This document shows, one piece after another, positions 33,916-46,298 of a stretch of 64,000 bases of DNA (positions within the stretch are counted from its first letter, which is position 1; each line of letters begins with the position of its first letter). The stretch comes from Piper betle (lineage: Eukaryota; Streptophyta; Magnoliopsida; Piperales; Piperaceae). Position numbers and translations under genes: made by a program. The stretch lies in NCBI GenBank assembly GCA_033002965.1, contig JAURVB010014579.1:143224-207223 (forward strand). Reading direction: 5' to 3'. The notes under the pieces were generated by a model. The model searched no databases. It saw nothing but the letters and a program-made list of their open reading frames with translations, and was not told the DNA's origin.

Positions 33916-34315
33916 CATTACAAATTAGTTATTATTTTGACTAGAGTAGGAATTAAGTCAATACTTATTTACAAGTTTGCCACCGAAGTATTTCTTCTCC
34001 CTCCTGACACTTCCTCACCCCAAACCCCATTGTCGCCACTGCCCCTGTGTTTGTTGTCGCCGCCATGACCGACACTCCCTCGCCTCCAATCGACCCCGCC
34101 TAGCCCCACCGTGCTATCGTTGTATCATCACGACCACCCCTAGCCACTGTCCAGCCACCGTGACGCCAGAGTCACCCCACGATTTCACCACTACTCCCAT
34201 CAACGATTCACCATTATCTACATCGGACCGTAGCTGCTGTGACGTCGACACCCCTCCACTTCAACCCTGGAACCTTTCCCCCTTACCTAGCGCCGTTGAG
34301 GCCATCCATGGGTTT
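33916..34315 (+). mobile_element. E-family LTR fragment, plus strand
   Basis: Matches 39547-39930 of the E 3' LTR: TTACRAAYTAGTTATTAT, then CAATACTTATTTAC, TTTCTTCTCCCTCC, and a C-rich block ending at a GTTGAGGCC-like segment. The frame at 33977-34321 is LTR sequence. Confidence 0.75.
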
Positions 34316-34938
34316 TCTTGATTTAAGCATTGCCACTCATATGCATCGCTAAAGTGGGGCACACTATCCCATGACACTATCATCCATATCATACAGGTGT
34401 TCCATTCCACCCATACTACCTAGATAACACCTCAAATTGTAAAGGTGTTCCATATACGCTCATTAGTTTAAGTGTGACGTGCACCTAGCATGACACATAA
34501 GTGGCACACCCATAATTACTTACCATCTAAAACAATGATAATGAATTCTATAAAAGAATCATAAATGCTTATATAAAAAAATTTTACCTGTGGGACAGTG
34601 GACTCTTATACTTACCGCAAGATAAGGATTGATTTGCATGGTTATGTGGGAAACACAACTGTGATAGCCCCTGTAATGACCCACCCATTCCGAGCTACGA
34701 GCCAAGTGTTACTATATGAAGCTAAGTGTCTCATAAATTAATTTCTATTAATTTTCAAGATTTTAAATAAACTCATGACATTAAATTTAATATAACAAAT
34801 GCTCAAATAATCCAAGCCTCATGAACCGAACCAAAATCCCACTACCATGCAAACAATCTAAAAGTATAATAACAAATAAGAACATTCTTAAGTCAAATAA
34901 CAGAGTCCTTCAGCTCTCCTGACTCCACCCATCCTTCG
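34316..34938 (-). mobile_element. Truncated B-family copy without gag (5' LTR piece, leader, segment J)
   Basis: Minus strand, in order: a 3' piece of a B 5' LTR (34938-34672, ending GGTCATTACA), then leader sequence (34671-34510) with a degraded primer site. This leader matches 44825-44980 of element B1 (ACCATGCAAATYAATCCTTA, TTCTTTTATAGAATT). Segment J follows (34510-34316), matching 46505-46740 of B1. The gag is absent. This shows that J belongs to the B family. Confidence 0.75.
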
Positions 34939-35795
34939 ACGGTGGGATTTTTCCATACTTTTTCTAGATTTTTTAAGGATTTATTACAAACTAGTTATTA
35001 ATTTGATTGCCGCCGATTGATGCCACCCTGCCCTACTGTGCCATTGTCGTGCCACCCCGACCAACCCCGGCCAACATAGGGCCGCCACGACTTCAAAAAT
35101 CACCCCATGAGCCACAACATTCCCCAAGTCAATTTGCCACCGTCTAGGCTGCGCCACCACCGTCGTGACGTCGACGACCACTCCCTCGACCTCCCCAACA
35201 TTTCCTCCATACCTAGCACCACCGTCGAGGCCGGCTGTGGGTCCAATCGGAGTGACCAACTGCCCCGATTGAACTCGATGCCGCCGCTAGTGACCATCAC
35301 GGCCGCGTCCGTCCTTACTGTCACCACCAATGGGTCAAGCTCACCGAGCTAGTGCCGACCCATAGCCCCAATTGTCCCACCGAAAATGTCGTTGGAAAAC
35401 CTCTAGTAAGCCGCTGAAGATCTTCGGAAAACCTCCAAAACCCACCAAAAAACTTGATTCACGGAAATTTGCTGGACATTCCACCGAACTCTTCCAATCG
35501 AATCCAAATCGAACTTCAAACACCGCTGAGTGACGAATTCAAGTTTCAAGCTGCGCAACGAAACCCAAGCCGTCACCGCTTACCAATGACACGAGGTATA
35601 ATTATCACTGACTTAATTTATTAAGGGTTATGGTTATTAGTACAGCATGTCAGGATTGGTGAATTGTGTGGTATAATTATATATATAAATGTAGATTTGA
35701 TTAAGAATAAAATGTGAAATTGTTTGATTGAGTGGTGTTAAAAATAGAAGCTAAGAAACTAATTAGGGTAACTAAGAAATGATCATGATCATGAT
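34939..35795 (+). mobile_element. Truncated 5' LTR of element E
   Basis: Colinear with 39505-40500 of the E 3' LTR with a small internal deletion. It keeps the AAACCCAAGCC leader motif and donor-like ACACGAG|GTATAATTATC at about 35600. It breaks off near 35795 and joins protease coding sequence, so the acceptor, LTR end, primer site and gag are deleted. Confidence 0.82.
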
Positions 35796-36110
35796 CTAAT
35801 GCACGCACTTTTTATTGTGTATACGCACACAACTAGAATTGGATGTAAGATAGAAGAGTTAGGACATGCGTTATTAGTATCCACTCCTGACGGTAGTGTG
35901 ATAGCTACGAGCGAGTGTGTGCGTAATGTCTCTGTTGAGATTCAATAGCGACAACTTGTAGCAGATTTGATATTGTTCAAGCTATAAAAATTTGATGTGA
36001 TATTTGGGATGAATTGGATGTCCAAACAAGGAGCTATGATAGATTGTCGAAGAAAGACGGTGACTTTCTGCCATGAAAGATGCTGCTTTTTCTTCCAAGG
36101 TCAAGGCAGA
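35796..36110 (+). pseudogene. pol: Protease C-terminal remnant of element E
   Basis: Translates piecewise as a retropepsin C-terminal half: HALLVSTPDGSVIA, then ADLILF and FDVIFGMNWMSKQGA, with stops between. The part carrying the catalytic DSG has been deleted. It leads into the linker before RT. Confidence 0.75.
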
Positions 36111-37570
36111 GATAGAGAACAATGATGGATATCTTATCAGAATGCAGTGAGATAGCTAGAAAGAGGCATTGAACTGATAATGGCTGCATTAGTTTTGGTT
36201 GAATAGAGTGGTTCAAGGGACAAGTAAAGAATTGAGGATATTCCAGTGGTCAGAGAATTCACTGGCGTATTTCTAGAGGAGATTACTAGATTGCTGCCAG
36301 ACAGAGTGGTAGACCTTGTCATTGAGCTGATACCTGGAACAACACCAATTTCTAGAGCTCCATTCAGGATGGCACCTCTTGAGCTCAAGGAACTCAAGGA
36401 ACAGTTACAGATGCTACTAGATCAAGGATTCATCAGACCGAGTGTTTCCCCATGGGGTGCACTAGTATTATTCTTGAGGAAGAAAGATGGAAGCATGTGT
36501 TTATGCATCGATTACAGAATACTAAACCATTCAACCATTAAGAATAGATACCCTCTTCCTTGCATTTATGACTTGTTTGATCAATTGAGGTTAGCAGTTG
36601 TCTTCTCGAAGATCGATTTGAGGTCAGGATACTACCAGTTGAGGATTAGAGTAGAAGACATCCCGAAGACTGCATTTAGGACCAGATATGGACACTATGA
36701 GTTTTTGGTCACGCCTTTTGGATTAACCAATGCCCCAGCATCATTTATGGACTTGATGAACAGAATGTTCAGTCCATACGTGGACTAGTTTGTGATCGTC
36801 TTCGTAGACGATATACTGGTATATTCTTCATCCACGGAAGAACATGAGTGACACCTGAGGATGGTATTGCAGAGATTAAGAGAGCATAGATTGTACGGGA
36901 AGTTTTTGAAGTGTAGGTTTTGGTTGTCAAAAGTGCACTTTCTTGGCCATGTCATCTCATCATGAGGCATTTTAGTAGATCCAGCCAAGATAGAAGTAGT
37001 AATGCAGTGGGAACAATCGAAGATACCTACAAAGGTTCAAAGTTTCCTAGGCCTAGCTGGATACTATAGACTATTTATTCAGGATTTCTTGTCCATAGCA
37101 GCCCATCTTAAATGGCTGACTAGGAAGGAGGAACAGTTCAGATGCACGGACAAGTGTGAGTGGAGTTTTAGGACGCTGGAGGAGAGATTGATTTTGACAC
37201 CTATCCTCACATTGCCATAGGGACACGAGGATTTTGTAGTTTACACAGATCCCTCTGGGATTGGCTTAGGTTGTATTTTGATGCAGAAGGATAAGGTTAT
37301 AGCTTATGCATCTCGCCAGCTCAAGGTGCATGAATGTAACTACCCTAGCAATCATATTCGCACTCAGAATATGGAGGCACTACTTGTATGGAACATCTTT
37401 TAGAATTTTGACACATCAGAGTATGAAATATATCTTCACACAAAAGGATTTGAACAGCATACAGAGAAGATGGTTAGAGATGTTGGCAAATTATGAGATT
37501 GACATAGCGTACCACGAGGGCAAAGCAAATGTAGTAGTAGATGCATTGAGCAGGAAGGCAGGAGTCTCGT
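36111..37570 (+). pseudogene. pol: Reverse transcriptase and RNase H of element E
   Basis: RT motifs are in order: EITRLLPDR linker, [66 protein letters not shown] stop follows at 36787, and the next bases keep the catalytic box ([14 protein letters not shown]). RNase H (37220-37560) retains YTDPSGIGLGC-like and VVVDALSRK motifs with a small deletion and stops. Same family as element C. Not functional. Confidence 0.87.
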
Positions 37571-39063
37571 ACTCCATAGGATTGGTAGCAGTGTCAACGA
37601 CACAGTTCACTATAGGTCAGAAACAATTGGTTGGAATGATTGCACGATTGACCATTCAGCCGAGTGTACTTGAGCAAATCAGGATTGCATAGGAAGCAAA
37701 CCCACAGTTGAGGCAATGGTTGGAACAGGGAACGCATCTGGAATTGACCAGAGATGTAGATGGGTTAGTCAGACTTAGAAGTCGACTCTTTGTGTCAAAT
37801 GTTCCAGAGTGTCCCAGATTCGGCTAACGATTCTTCACGAAGCTCACACGTCAAGATGCTCAATGCATCTAGGTGGAGTGAAGATATACCACGGTGTTCA
37901 AAGAACAAATTGGTACCCAGGAATGAGAGAGAGGTATACAACACAGTTGCCAGATGTTTGGTGTGCCAACAAGTGAAAGTCAAGCACGTACGTCTAGGTG
38001 GAACTCTACAGCCGTTGGAAGAGCCAGAGTGGAAGTGGGAGAGTATAGCGTCTGACTTTGTAGTCAGTTTACCTAGGACACACCAACAGAAGGATGCAAT
38101 ATGAGTCATAGTGGATCAACTCACGAAGAGCACAATTCATACCAATCAGGATGGATTACCCACTGATCACTTTGGCCATGCTATACTGAGATCAGATAGT
38201 CGGCTACATGGAGTACCATAGGAGATCATATCAAACAGGGATCCGAGGTTTACGTCTCAATTTTGGAAGGCTTTCCAAGCAGCTATGGACATTAAATTGA
38301 GATGCAGCACCACCTTTCACCCACAAATAGATGGGCAGACCGAGAGGACCATATAGATCCTAGAGGATTTGCTTCAAGCATGCATTTTGGATTTCGGAGG
38401 AAGTTGGGAAGAGCACCTACCCCTAGTGGAGTTCTCCTACAACAATAGCTATCAAGCTACGATAGGGATGGAACCATACGAAACACTATATGGGAGACTG
38501 TGTTGATCCCTAGTGTGCTGAGTACAGGGTAGTGAGCCAGTAGTAGTTGGGCCAAAGATGATCCAACCAACACAAGAAGTGGTGATGTGGATCAGAAAGT
38601 GGATGAGGTCAGCCTAGGATAAGCAGAAAAGTTATGTTGATCAGCACAGACGTGAGGTTCATTTTGCATTAAGAGATCATGTTCTCTTGAAGGTCTCTCC
38701 GACTAAGGGAAATACAAGATTTGGGAAGAAAGGGAAACTCATTCCACGATATAATTGACCATTTGATGTGATTGAGCACATTGGACTAGTGGCTCACAAG
38801 CTAGCATTGCCGCTGTAAGTATTAGCTGTGCACGATGTCTTCCATGTGTCGATGGTGAAGAAATACTATCCAGACAACTGCCATGTTGTCAGTTTTAGAG
38901 AGATAGAGAACTAGACCTGACGTATCCAGAAGATGCAATTTGGATTGTGGATCGTAGAGTGAAGATTCTCCAAAAGAAAGAAGTCCCCCTAGTACGAGTG
39001 CACTGGACTCGACGAGGAGTTGATGAATCTACAAGGGAACGTGAGGATGAGATGAAGAAGTGA
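37571..39063 (+). pseudogene. pol: Integrase and chromodomain of element E
   Basis: Integrase is fragmented: zinc-binding end CLVCQQVKVKH (about 37960), WKWESIASDFVVSLPRT with the first catalytic Asp (38030-38080), then QTERT near 38340 where the catalytic Glu lies, and HVSMVKKYY-like and VDRRVKIL sequence before a group II chromodomain (38940-39063). There are multiple stops and indels. Confidence 0.83.
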
Positions 39064-39180
39064 TATGCAGAGATATTTGAGCAACCAGATTCACAACCAG
39101 GTACCTTACTAGAGATTATTTTCTTCAGATTATGGATGAGTTTGAAACTTCCTTGGTTAAAATTTTGAAGACGAAATTTT

Positions 39181-39196
39181 TCTAAGGAGGGAAGGT
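39181..39196 (+). other. Polypurine tract of element E
   Basis: AAGGAGGGAAGG lies directly before the 3' LTR and is preceded by GACGAAATTTTTCTAAGG, a common plant Gypsy context. Confidence 0.75.
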
Positions 39197-41991
39197 TGCA
39201 AAACCCGTGACTCGAGTCAGAGTTTTACTACAGTGAACTAGTCGATTCAACTCGAGTCAGTTTCATGAACCACATGCCGAGTCAAGGCCAGCCATGAGTT
39301 ATGAGCAATGAGGGTCAAGTGTACCTAAATATATGATGATAACGTCAAAAAGATGGTGAGAAATGGGTAATCAGAATATATAAAAGTATGCAATATTCTT
39401 CTTTTTTATGTATTTGGTTGTAGAAATAGTTTTAGGCCGAATAATGCATTAGGACGTGTTATAGGAAAATTTTTGTGGGTTATTAGTTATGTAGTGTAAT
39501 ATATTTTATGGGATTTTTCCATATTTTTCTAAATTTTTTTAAGGATTTATTACGAACTAGTTATTATATTGACTCGAGTAGGAATCGAGTCAATACTTAT
39601 TTACGAGTTTGCCACCAAAGTATTTCTTCTCCCTCCCGACACTTCTTCACCCCAAAACCCTACCACCGCCCTGTGTTTGTCACCATCACCGTTGTGACGC
39701 TGCACTGTCGCTGATCGATGCCGACCCGCCTTACCGTGCCGTCACCATTCCGCCCTGACCAACCCCAACCACCATCTCGCCGCCACGATGCCAGAATCAT
39801 CCCACAAGCCGTCACATTCCCCAAGTTGATTAGCCACAATCTAGGCCATGCCGCCACCGCTGTGACATCGACGACCACTCCCTCGACCTCCCCGACATTT
39901 CCCCCTGCCTCGCACCACCGTCGAGGCCAGCCATGGGTCCGATCGGAGTGACCAACTGCCCCGACTGAACTCAACGCCGTCGCTGGCAACCATCTCTGTC
40001 ATGGCCATCCTAATTGTCACCACCACTGGCTCGAGCTCGCCGAGCTGGTGCCGACCCATATCCCCGAATGTCCCGCCAGAAAAGTCATCGAAAAACCGCC
40101 AGGAAGCCGCTAGAGATCATTGGAAAACAGCCAAAACCTGCCAAAAACCAGATTCACAGAAATTTACTAGACATTCCACTGAACTCATCCAGTTGAATCC
40201 AAATTGAACTTCAAATGCCCCTGAGTGCCAAATTCAAGTTCCAAGCCGCACAACAAAACCCTAGCCATCGCCGCTTGCCGACGACACGAGGTATAATCAA
40301 CTCCAACTTAATTTATTAAGGGTTATGGTCATTATTACAGCATGCCATGATTGGTGAATTGTGTGTTACAATTTGATATATATATATATATACATATATG
40401 TAGATTTGATTAAGAATAAAATATGAAATTGTTTGATTGAGTGGTGTTAAAAATGGAAGCTAATAAACTAATTAGGGTAACTATGTAATGATCATGATCT
40501 AATGCAAACTTGCCTAAGTAGACTTGCTAGAATTGACATAGGTTGATGTGACTATGATTGGTGTGTGATGGGTGTATGTGTGATATAGGATGTATGACTG
40601 CATCATGAGCGAGCGTTAGCTTTTAGTTTGTCATGTAGGTACAGAGTAGAAGCTCACCGCATAAGCACAAGGACTCGATTGGAGCTTCTACCAGGTCCGT
40701 TTAGGGCTCATTCTCTGTTTTACGCTATTTTATTGTGTATTTGATTTATCATGTGCAGGATGAGTTAAATGGCATTTTATCAAATCCCACTTAACTCGGG
40801 CCATTTAGCCAACAGTTTTTTTAATTAATAACCCACAAGGTTGAGATCCCTCGAGTTAGTTTTCGAAATGAAGATCTACTACAAGTTGCCTTCGGGCCTA
40901 TTGTATAAATCCCAACCCATACCTATATATATATATAGTTTTTGCGTTTTTAGTGAGAGATGGAATGAGGGTTCCAGAGGGAATCTTGACAACTCCACCA
41001 TTGAGTTCCTCAAACCCGAAGAAGTGTGGAGATTTATGGGTACTACAATGTAGCGCATATCTAGACTTTTCAAAAGGTACTAAAGGTGCATGCCTGAGAG
41101 TACTCGGCCCCTGTACTCATAGTCAAGAGTAATATGGAGGACATAGAGGGCGAAAAGGAATGAAATTGATGTGAAATGCAATAGAGAAACAACCAATGTA
41201 TGAGAATGAGAAAGAAAGGGGGCCGTTATCGATCTAGGTCGATGGCTCCCATATACACACTGATGAGTGTTCTATGAGAAAGATATGGATTTCTATTCAA
41301 CAAGAGAGTTAGCTCTCCTGTTCCAGATTGATATTAGTTATTTTATGGACCGGTAACACTCGTTACTAATGATTTCCTATTATATATATAGGTGAGCACC
41401 TCGAGGAAATAGAGCTGTCGGGATTGCAGAGGAGCTACAAAGAAATTGTGCACACATGTACCTACTGAGTGTATGTAGTGATGATGACATGTATTTAACT
41501 ATGTTGATGAATTTGATATGCTATAACTATGAATCTATTATGAGCATTTTGCATGTGAATGGAAATGGAAAGTGAAACATGTGCAGGGTAAACTACGAAG
41601 AAGGGACAACTAGAATGTGTTGGAAAATTCAATGTTTTGGATTATGTTTTGATGCTTGTTGATATAAATGTATGATGTTTACTATTGACAGGGTGGCCCC
41701 TATTGCACTTTTAGGGGAGACTCTATCCATTTTTTGTAAAAAATTAATGAATTTTTATTTGAATTTCTTGCTTGTTGCACTGTCTTGTTTTTGCTTGCAC
41801 ATCATAGCATGCATATAAGACCACGTTAGAACCCAAGCATCCCCTCCATGCATTTCATGTTTGCACTTCCATCTTGAGACACCAATGGTAAATCTGGGTT
41901 GGCTTAGCTGAATCGAGTAGATTAGAAAACGATTCGGTTGCCAATGGCATTTTCGGGTCAGTTCATAGGTGAACAGGAATGGGGTGTCACA
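39197..41991 (+). mobile_element. 3' LTR of element E (2795 bp)
   Basis: It starts TGCAAAACCC and ends GGGGTGTCACA. It contains the GC-rich leader block (39650-40290) with AAAACCCTAGCC, a donor-like site, a TA run (40374-40392), an AT-rich middle, the GAGCTTCTACCAGGTCC region near 40680-40710, and an acceptor-like site at 41391. The sequence after it (AGATG) would be the target duplication; the left partner is not found because the 5' end is rearranged. It is the reference copy for C, the solo LTR at 57861 and, distantly, F and I. Confidence 0.9.
40291..41391 (+). other. Predicted leader intron in the E 3' LTR
   Basis: Donor-like ACACGAG|GTATAATCAAC. Acceptor region CGTTACTAATGATTTCC then TATATATATAG|GTGAGCAC, with TACTAAT as branch-point candidate. 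The equivalent is 58742-59933 in the E solo LTR and 9155-7926 (minus) in C. Length 1101 bp. Inferred. Confidence 0.38.
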
Positions 41992-42300
41992 AGATGAATG
42001 AATTGGATGAGTTGAAGCTCAATACATTTGAGAAAGTCAATTTTTACAAAGTGAAAACCAAGCTATGTCATGAGCGACACATTATGTCGAAGCATTTTGA
42101 GCCAGAAAATCAGGTGGTGTTGTACAACTCTAAGCAAAGGCTTTTCCTCGGAAAGCTTAAGTCTAGGTGGTTCAGACCTTACACTATGATGCATGCATTC
42201 CCACATGATGCTATAAAAATTAGGAATGAGAAAAATGAGAATCAATTCAAGGTCAATGAACATGGCTCAAACATTATCACAAAGGAGAAATGAATCAATT
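41992..42300 (+). pseudogene. pol: Athila-type integrase C-terminus remnant
   Basis: The frame includes MNELDELKLNTFEKVNFYK, then VLYNSKQRLFLGKLKSRW and PHDAIKI. This is the C-terminal arrangement typical of Athila/Tat Gypsy integrases (NELDE..., LLFNSRLKLFPGKLKSRW..., PYGAVEI). Everything upstream was removed or displaced by element E. Shortly downstream (about 42375) is GGAGGCAACCCA, a hallmark following Athila pol. Confidence 0.8.
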
Positions 42301-43596
42301 CACTTCATCCATCATGCCAACCTCAAAATGACCAAGAGCTTAGTCAAGCTAAGGACTAAAAACAAGCACATACTAGGAGGCAACCCAATATGTTATTATA
42401 TCTTGTTTGAGTTAAAATAAATAAAACATATTAACAGAGCATGGTAATGGCCCAAGCCGAACCAACCCAGATATAGATGGATAAAACATGAAAGGTAAGG
42501 TAAAAGGTGAAGTTCTTTCCACCCTAACTTTTCTTTGTCGCCACCGCTCGTGCACCTCTCTTCAAACATGAGCGAAATCTGTGTTCTATCGATGATGTAT
42601 GAGCTGCAATTCACATTCTATCTCATCAATCTCTTGTTTTCATGATCAATCACAAGTTATTGCATATTCAACGACTTTCTATGTTGATACTTGGTTAGGT
42701 TACATACTTGAGAGGTTGTGTAGATGCAGCGATGCATGACATGCGTTATATTTGTGTAAATATGGTTGCATGCTTGTCTAATCTATTTTTGTGTTACCCT
42801 ACTCATCTTATGTTGTATATATAAGCCTTTCAATCACAAATAAAAGCACAGAAGGTTCATTATTTTATGTTAACTATAGCTGAAAGTTGATTTGAGGTAA
42901 GATGGTCTGAAAGAAGTAGTAGGCTACTAAATTTGTCACTACACAACCCATGGATTCTCCACCAATCTAAGGATTCAACCAGGGTAGCCAACTCAGAGGA
43001 GGTTGAGTCTCCTACGACATAGCATTCCTGCCAAGTTGGAGACCCCTCTTCAAGTTGATATGTAGACTGATTCAGATCACACACATCTCACTGGACAGAG
43101 CCATCCTACTGATGCCATAATAGAGAAAAAGAAGGTGGACGCTAGATGGATTATCTACAATAACATTATTGACTCAGTGAGGTCTTCAGGTTATGGTGCT
43201 TAGTTATCATCACCCACTTGTGCATCCAATATGGGGTGGAAGTTGAGAAAAATGAAGGAAACATCAAATCCAAGCTAGCCATCACTGCCAGTATATCAAC
43301 TGAAAGTACACGGATGGGAGGGCACAAACTTGGAGCAGAGATACTAGAGGAGCTCAAGGAAATTCGAGAAATGCAGCAAAAGATTGTCATTTTCATGGAG
43401 TACCAACATAATTTGAACAAATTCATACAGGACCAATCTGAAACACCAAAAATTAATATATCTAACGTGTCCATTGTCCATGAATCCTTTTTTGGATTTA
43501 CTTTGGGGAAAAACAACAAGAGTGCAAAGAAAAACCAAAGGATGCTAGGGCACCACCAGCCAAACAAAAGATAAAGACAAAAATTGTCATGGCATT
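42301..43596 (+). pseudogene. Athila envelope-like ORF remnant, 5' part
   Basis: 42301-43080 is untranslatable spacer and decayed coding DNA. 43080-43590 reads as a hydrophilic protein: DARWIIYNNIIDS, IITHLCIQYGVEV (resembling the plant-transposon domain found in Athila third ORFs), then EEIL/EELKEIREMQQK, a likely coiled coil, and a Lys-rich tail. A frame change lies near 43200. The reading is cut by the B1 insertion and continues at 48066. Function is unknown; the label follows position after integrase. Confidence 0.5.
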
Positions 43597-44824
43597 TGTA
43601 AAACCTTGAAAAAAATAATTATGTTATTTTATTTAAGGTTTTGTAAATCTTAGAACGAACCATAAATATTATTTAATTAAATTAATTCTCAAAAAAATTA
43701 ATATTATAAATTATCAATTTTGACTTTAGCATATCTGAATAATGATATTTATAATATTTTTAGGATTTAACATCCATTAGTATTAATTTAATAATTACTT
43801 TGTGACTTTACGTTATCACCCAAATGACCTTAAAAATTTTAATATAATGACTTATTAAATTCCACACATATTCTTTTATATAAAAGAAAGTTTTGCTCTT
43901 AAATGAAATGTCCTCTGGATAACTTGTGAGCACATTTGGCTTTAGAGAAATTACATCCATTTTAAGACATGTGTCGTAGTTGCGGGTACCTCATCACAAT
44001 TTCAGGTTCGTATAATTACTTGAAATGTTATATATTTTGATTTGGGAGTCTTGGTCGGCCTGAGTCCACATTCGATCACCATGCGCCGAGCGCAACCTGA
44101 GTCAATAAATTGCCTCAATCCGACATAGGGTAGCACCCTTAAAAAAATTAGTATGTGAGAGTCTTGGTCGACTTGAGTTCATATTTGGTCACCATGCGTC
44201 GAGCACAATCGGGATCAATGATTGACTCAATCCGACACAGGGTAGCACCGCCTGAAAGATTAAATACCTGCCCCCATGCCAAAAGGGGTGACAGGGCGCA
44301 GTGGCGCAAAACGGCTCATTATGCATTTGTGATACCGAAAGGGTGAGTCAATGGCAAATATCGGTAACTACAGGCCAAGGCCCACGTAGTGTGTGTACGC
44401 ATACATGGGATTGTAGCTGGATGGGTGGCCACCCTCCCAGTATATTAAGAGCTCAGCATAGGCTCATATTCACTAAAAGATGTAATTCAGATGTTGTGGA
44501 ATATATTAATTATTTCTTGTAATTATACAACTTAGTGTTTTATCACTATCACAAAATTGCCTTCGCAGATATGAGCATGGAACAATGGGTAGAGTCGGGA
44601 TAGTTGGAAGACCCTATTATTGGACTATTCTTTTCTCGAGATTGTTTGCTTGGCAGTGGGATTTTGGTTTGGTTCATGGGACTTAGATTATTCCGAGCAT
44701 TTATTATATTAACTTTGATGTCAAGAGTTTATTTAAAATCTTGAAAATTAATAGAAAATTAATTTATGAGATAGTTCCATATAGTAACACTTGGCTTGTG
44801 GCTTAGAATGGGTGGCTCGTTATA
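43597..44824 (+). mobile_element. 5' LTR of element B1
   Basis: It starts TGTAAAACC. The terminal CA is mutated to TA (GCTCGTTATA). Target duplication GCATT is at 43592-43596 and 48061-48065. It contains two shared modules (44045-44125, 44160-44245) and a decayed acceptor region near 44560. Visibly more diverged from its 3' LTR than the pair of element A, so it is older. Confidence 0.92.
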
Positions 44825-44826
44825 GG

Positions 44827-44838
44827 TGGTATCAAAGC
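44827..44838 (+). other. Primer binding site of element B1
   Basis: TGGTATCAAAGC lies two bases after the LTR. Initiator-Met-type site with one change. Confidence 0.8.
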
Positions 44839-45049
44839 TGTGTTGCCCACGGAACCATGCAAATTAATCCTTACCTTGTTGAAAGTCTAGGAGTCCACTA
44901 TCCCAAGGGCAAATTTTCCTTTGTATAAGTCTTGATCATTCTTTTATAGAATTAATTTTCATTGTTTTAGATAATTTTTTCACTAATAAACCCAAATAAA
45001 AAAATGTATTAATGAACCATAACGAAAAAAGAATTTTTTGACGTTTCAG

Positions 45050-46298
45050 ATGGCAGACACACATAGGCAGTCAAACTGACCTACTCAATCAAGCTCGAAC
45101 ATGGAAAATGTATTGGCCCAGATCCTGGCAGCCATACAAGGACTGGCACAGGCTTCAACAAATACTAACTCTATTGTTGAGCATATTGTCCAGCGGTTAC
45201 TAGGAGTGGCAGTTGGAAATGGAGTCTCAGAGTCCCACCATAATCCCAGACGGTGGTCAAGGGAGTGCCCAAGGGGGGCTGGTTTAGTGGAATCGGGTGA
45301 GCGAAGGGAACTTCCAAATCCAACACCATCGGTAGTCCAACAAGCGCTGTCGCCAGTTGTTGATGATAGTGACCGCTATACTGTGGAAAAGTTTAGGAAG
45401 AATGGAGCCGAAGTGTTTGTTGGAGGGATTGATCCGATGAAGGCTGAGAGCTGGATAGACATCACAGAAAAAGCTTTTAGGGCTCTGTCTATGCCCAACT
45501 GCCATCAAGTGAGATTGGCAACATGCATGCTTCAAGAGGAAGCATCTTATTGGTGGAAGTCAATGGAGAAAACCACATTTGGTTGACGTGAGATCTCTTC
45601 CATCATGTGGGCGGAATTTGTGGTAGCCTTTAATGGATAGTATTTTCTAGAGTTCGTTGTCCAGAAGAAAGCACTAGAGTTCGCCAACCTAGTATAGGGA
45701 GAGGACTCAGTTCGAGAGTATGCCAAGAAGTTTTTACAATTGGAGCATTTTACACTTGGGATTCTGGCTACCGTAAAGGCCAGAGCAGACAAATTCTTTT
45801 GGGAATTGAAGCCAAAATTGAGGAGTAAGATTGCTATGGCACCAAGGAGTACGATAACAAGAGGTGGTTGACTCGGCCACTACTCAAGAATTGATGTTCG
45901 AGTACTACCATGCCCATAATCAAGGGAAGTTTACTTCGCAGCACAAGAATGCCAACCCTCTCAATAGCCAAAATAGGTCAACAGAACACCAATAGCAAAA
46001 CCACCAAGGTAACACAGAGGGGAACCTTAAAAGGAAGCATGAGGATACCCAATTGAGACGGAGCTCTAATTGCAAAAAGATGCATTTAGGGATATGTTGG
46101 GAGCCCCGTAGGTGCTACAACTGTGGGAGGACGGGACACTTGCAGAGGGAGTGTCATCAGCCTCCGAAGCAACAGCAGGAGCAACCCGAGAATAGTAAGG
46201 AACAAGCTACTATTTGCCACCCATCACCTGCACAACTAGCAGACCAAGGGAAGGCGAAGCTCTATGCAGTTGAAATCAAAGACATTAAAGAAGAATGA
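45050..46298 (+). pseudogene. gag: gag of element B1, the only coding region of the element
   Basis: Starts ATG GCA GAC and is homologous along its length to residues 1 to about 420 of the element A polyprotein: [46 protein letters not shown], and the zinc knuckle CYNCGRTGHLQREC. Codon 10 is TGA where the relative has CGA, and several later stops are of the CGA-to-TGA or CAG-to-TAG kind, fitting methylation-driven decay. There is no protease, RT, RNase H or integrase after it, so the element depended on a partner, plausibly family A or G. Confidence 0.88.

Noticed and set aside
34984..35352. Overlapping frames that look like a proline/valine-rich protein
   Set aside because: The same block occurs in E LTRs at 39660-40060 and 58320-58740 with indels that do not keep frame.
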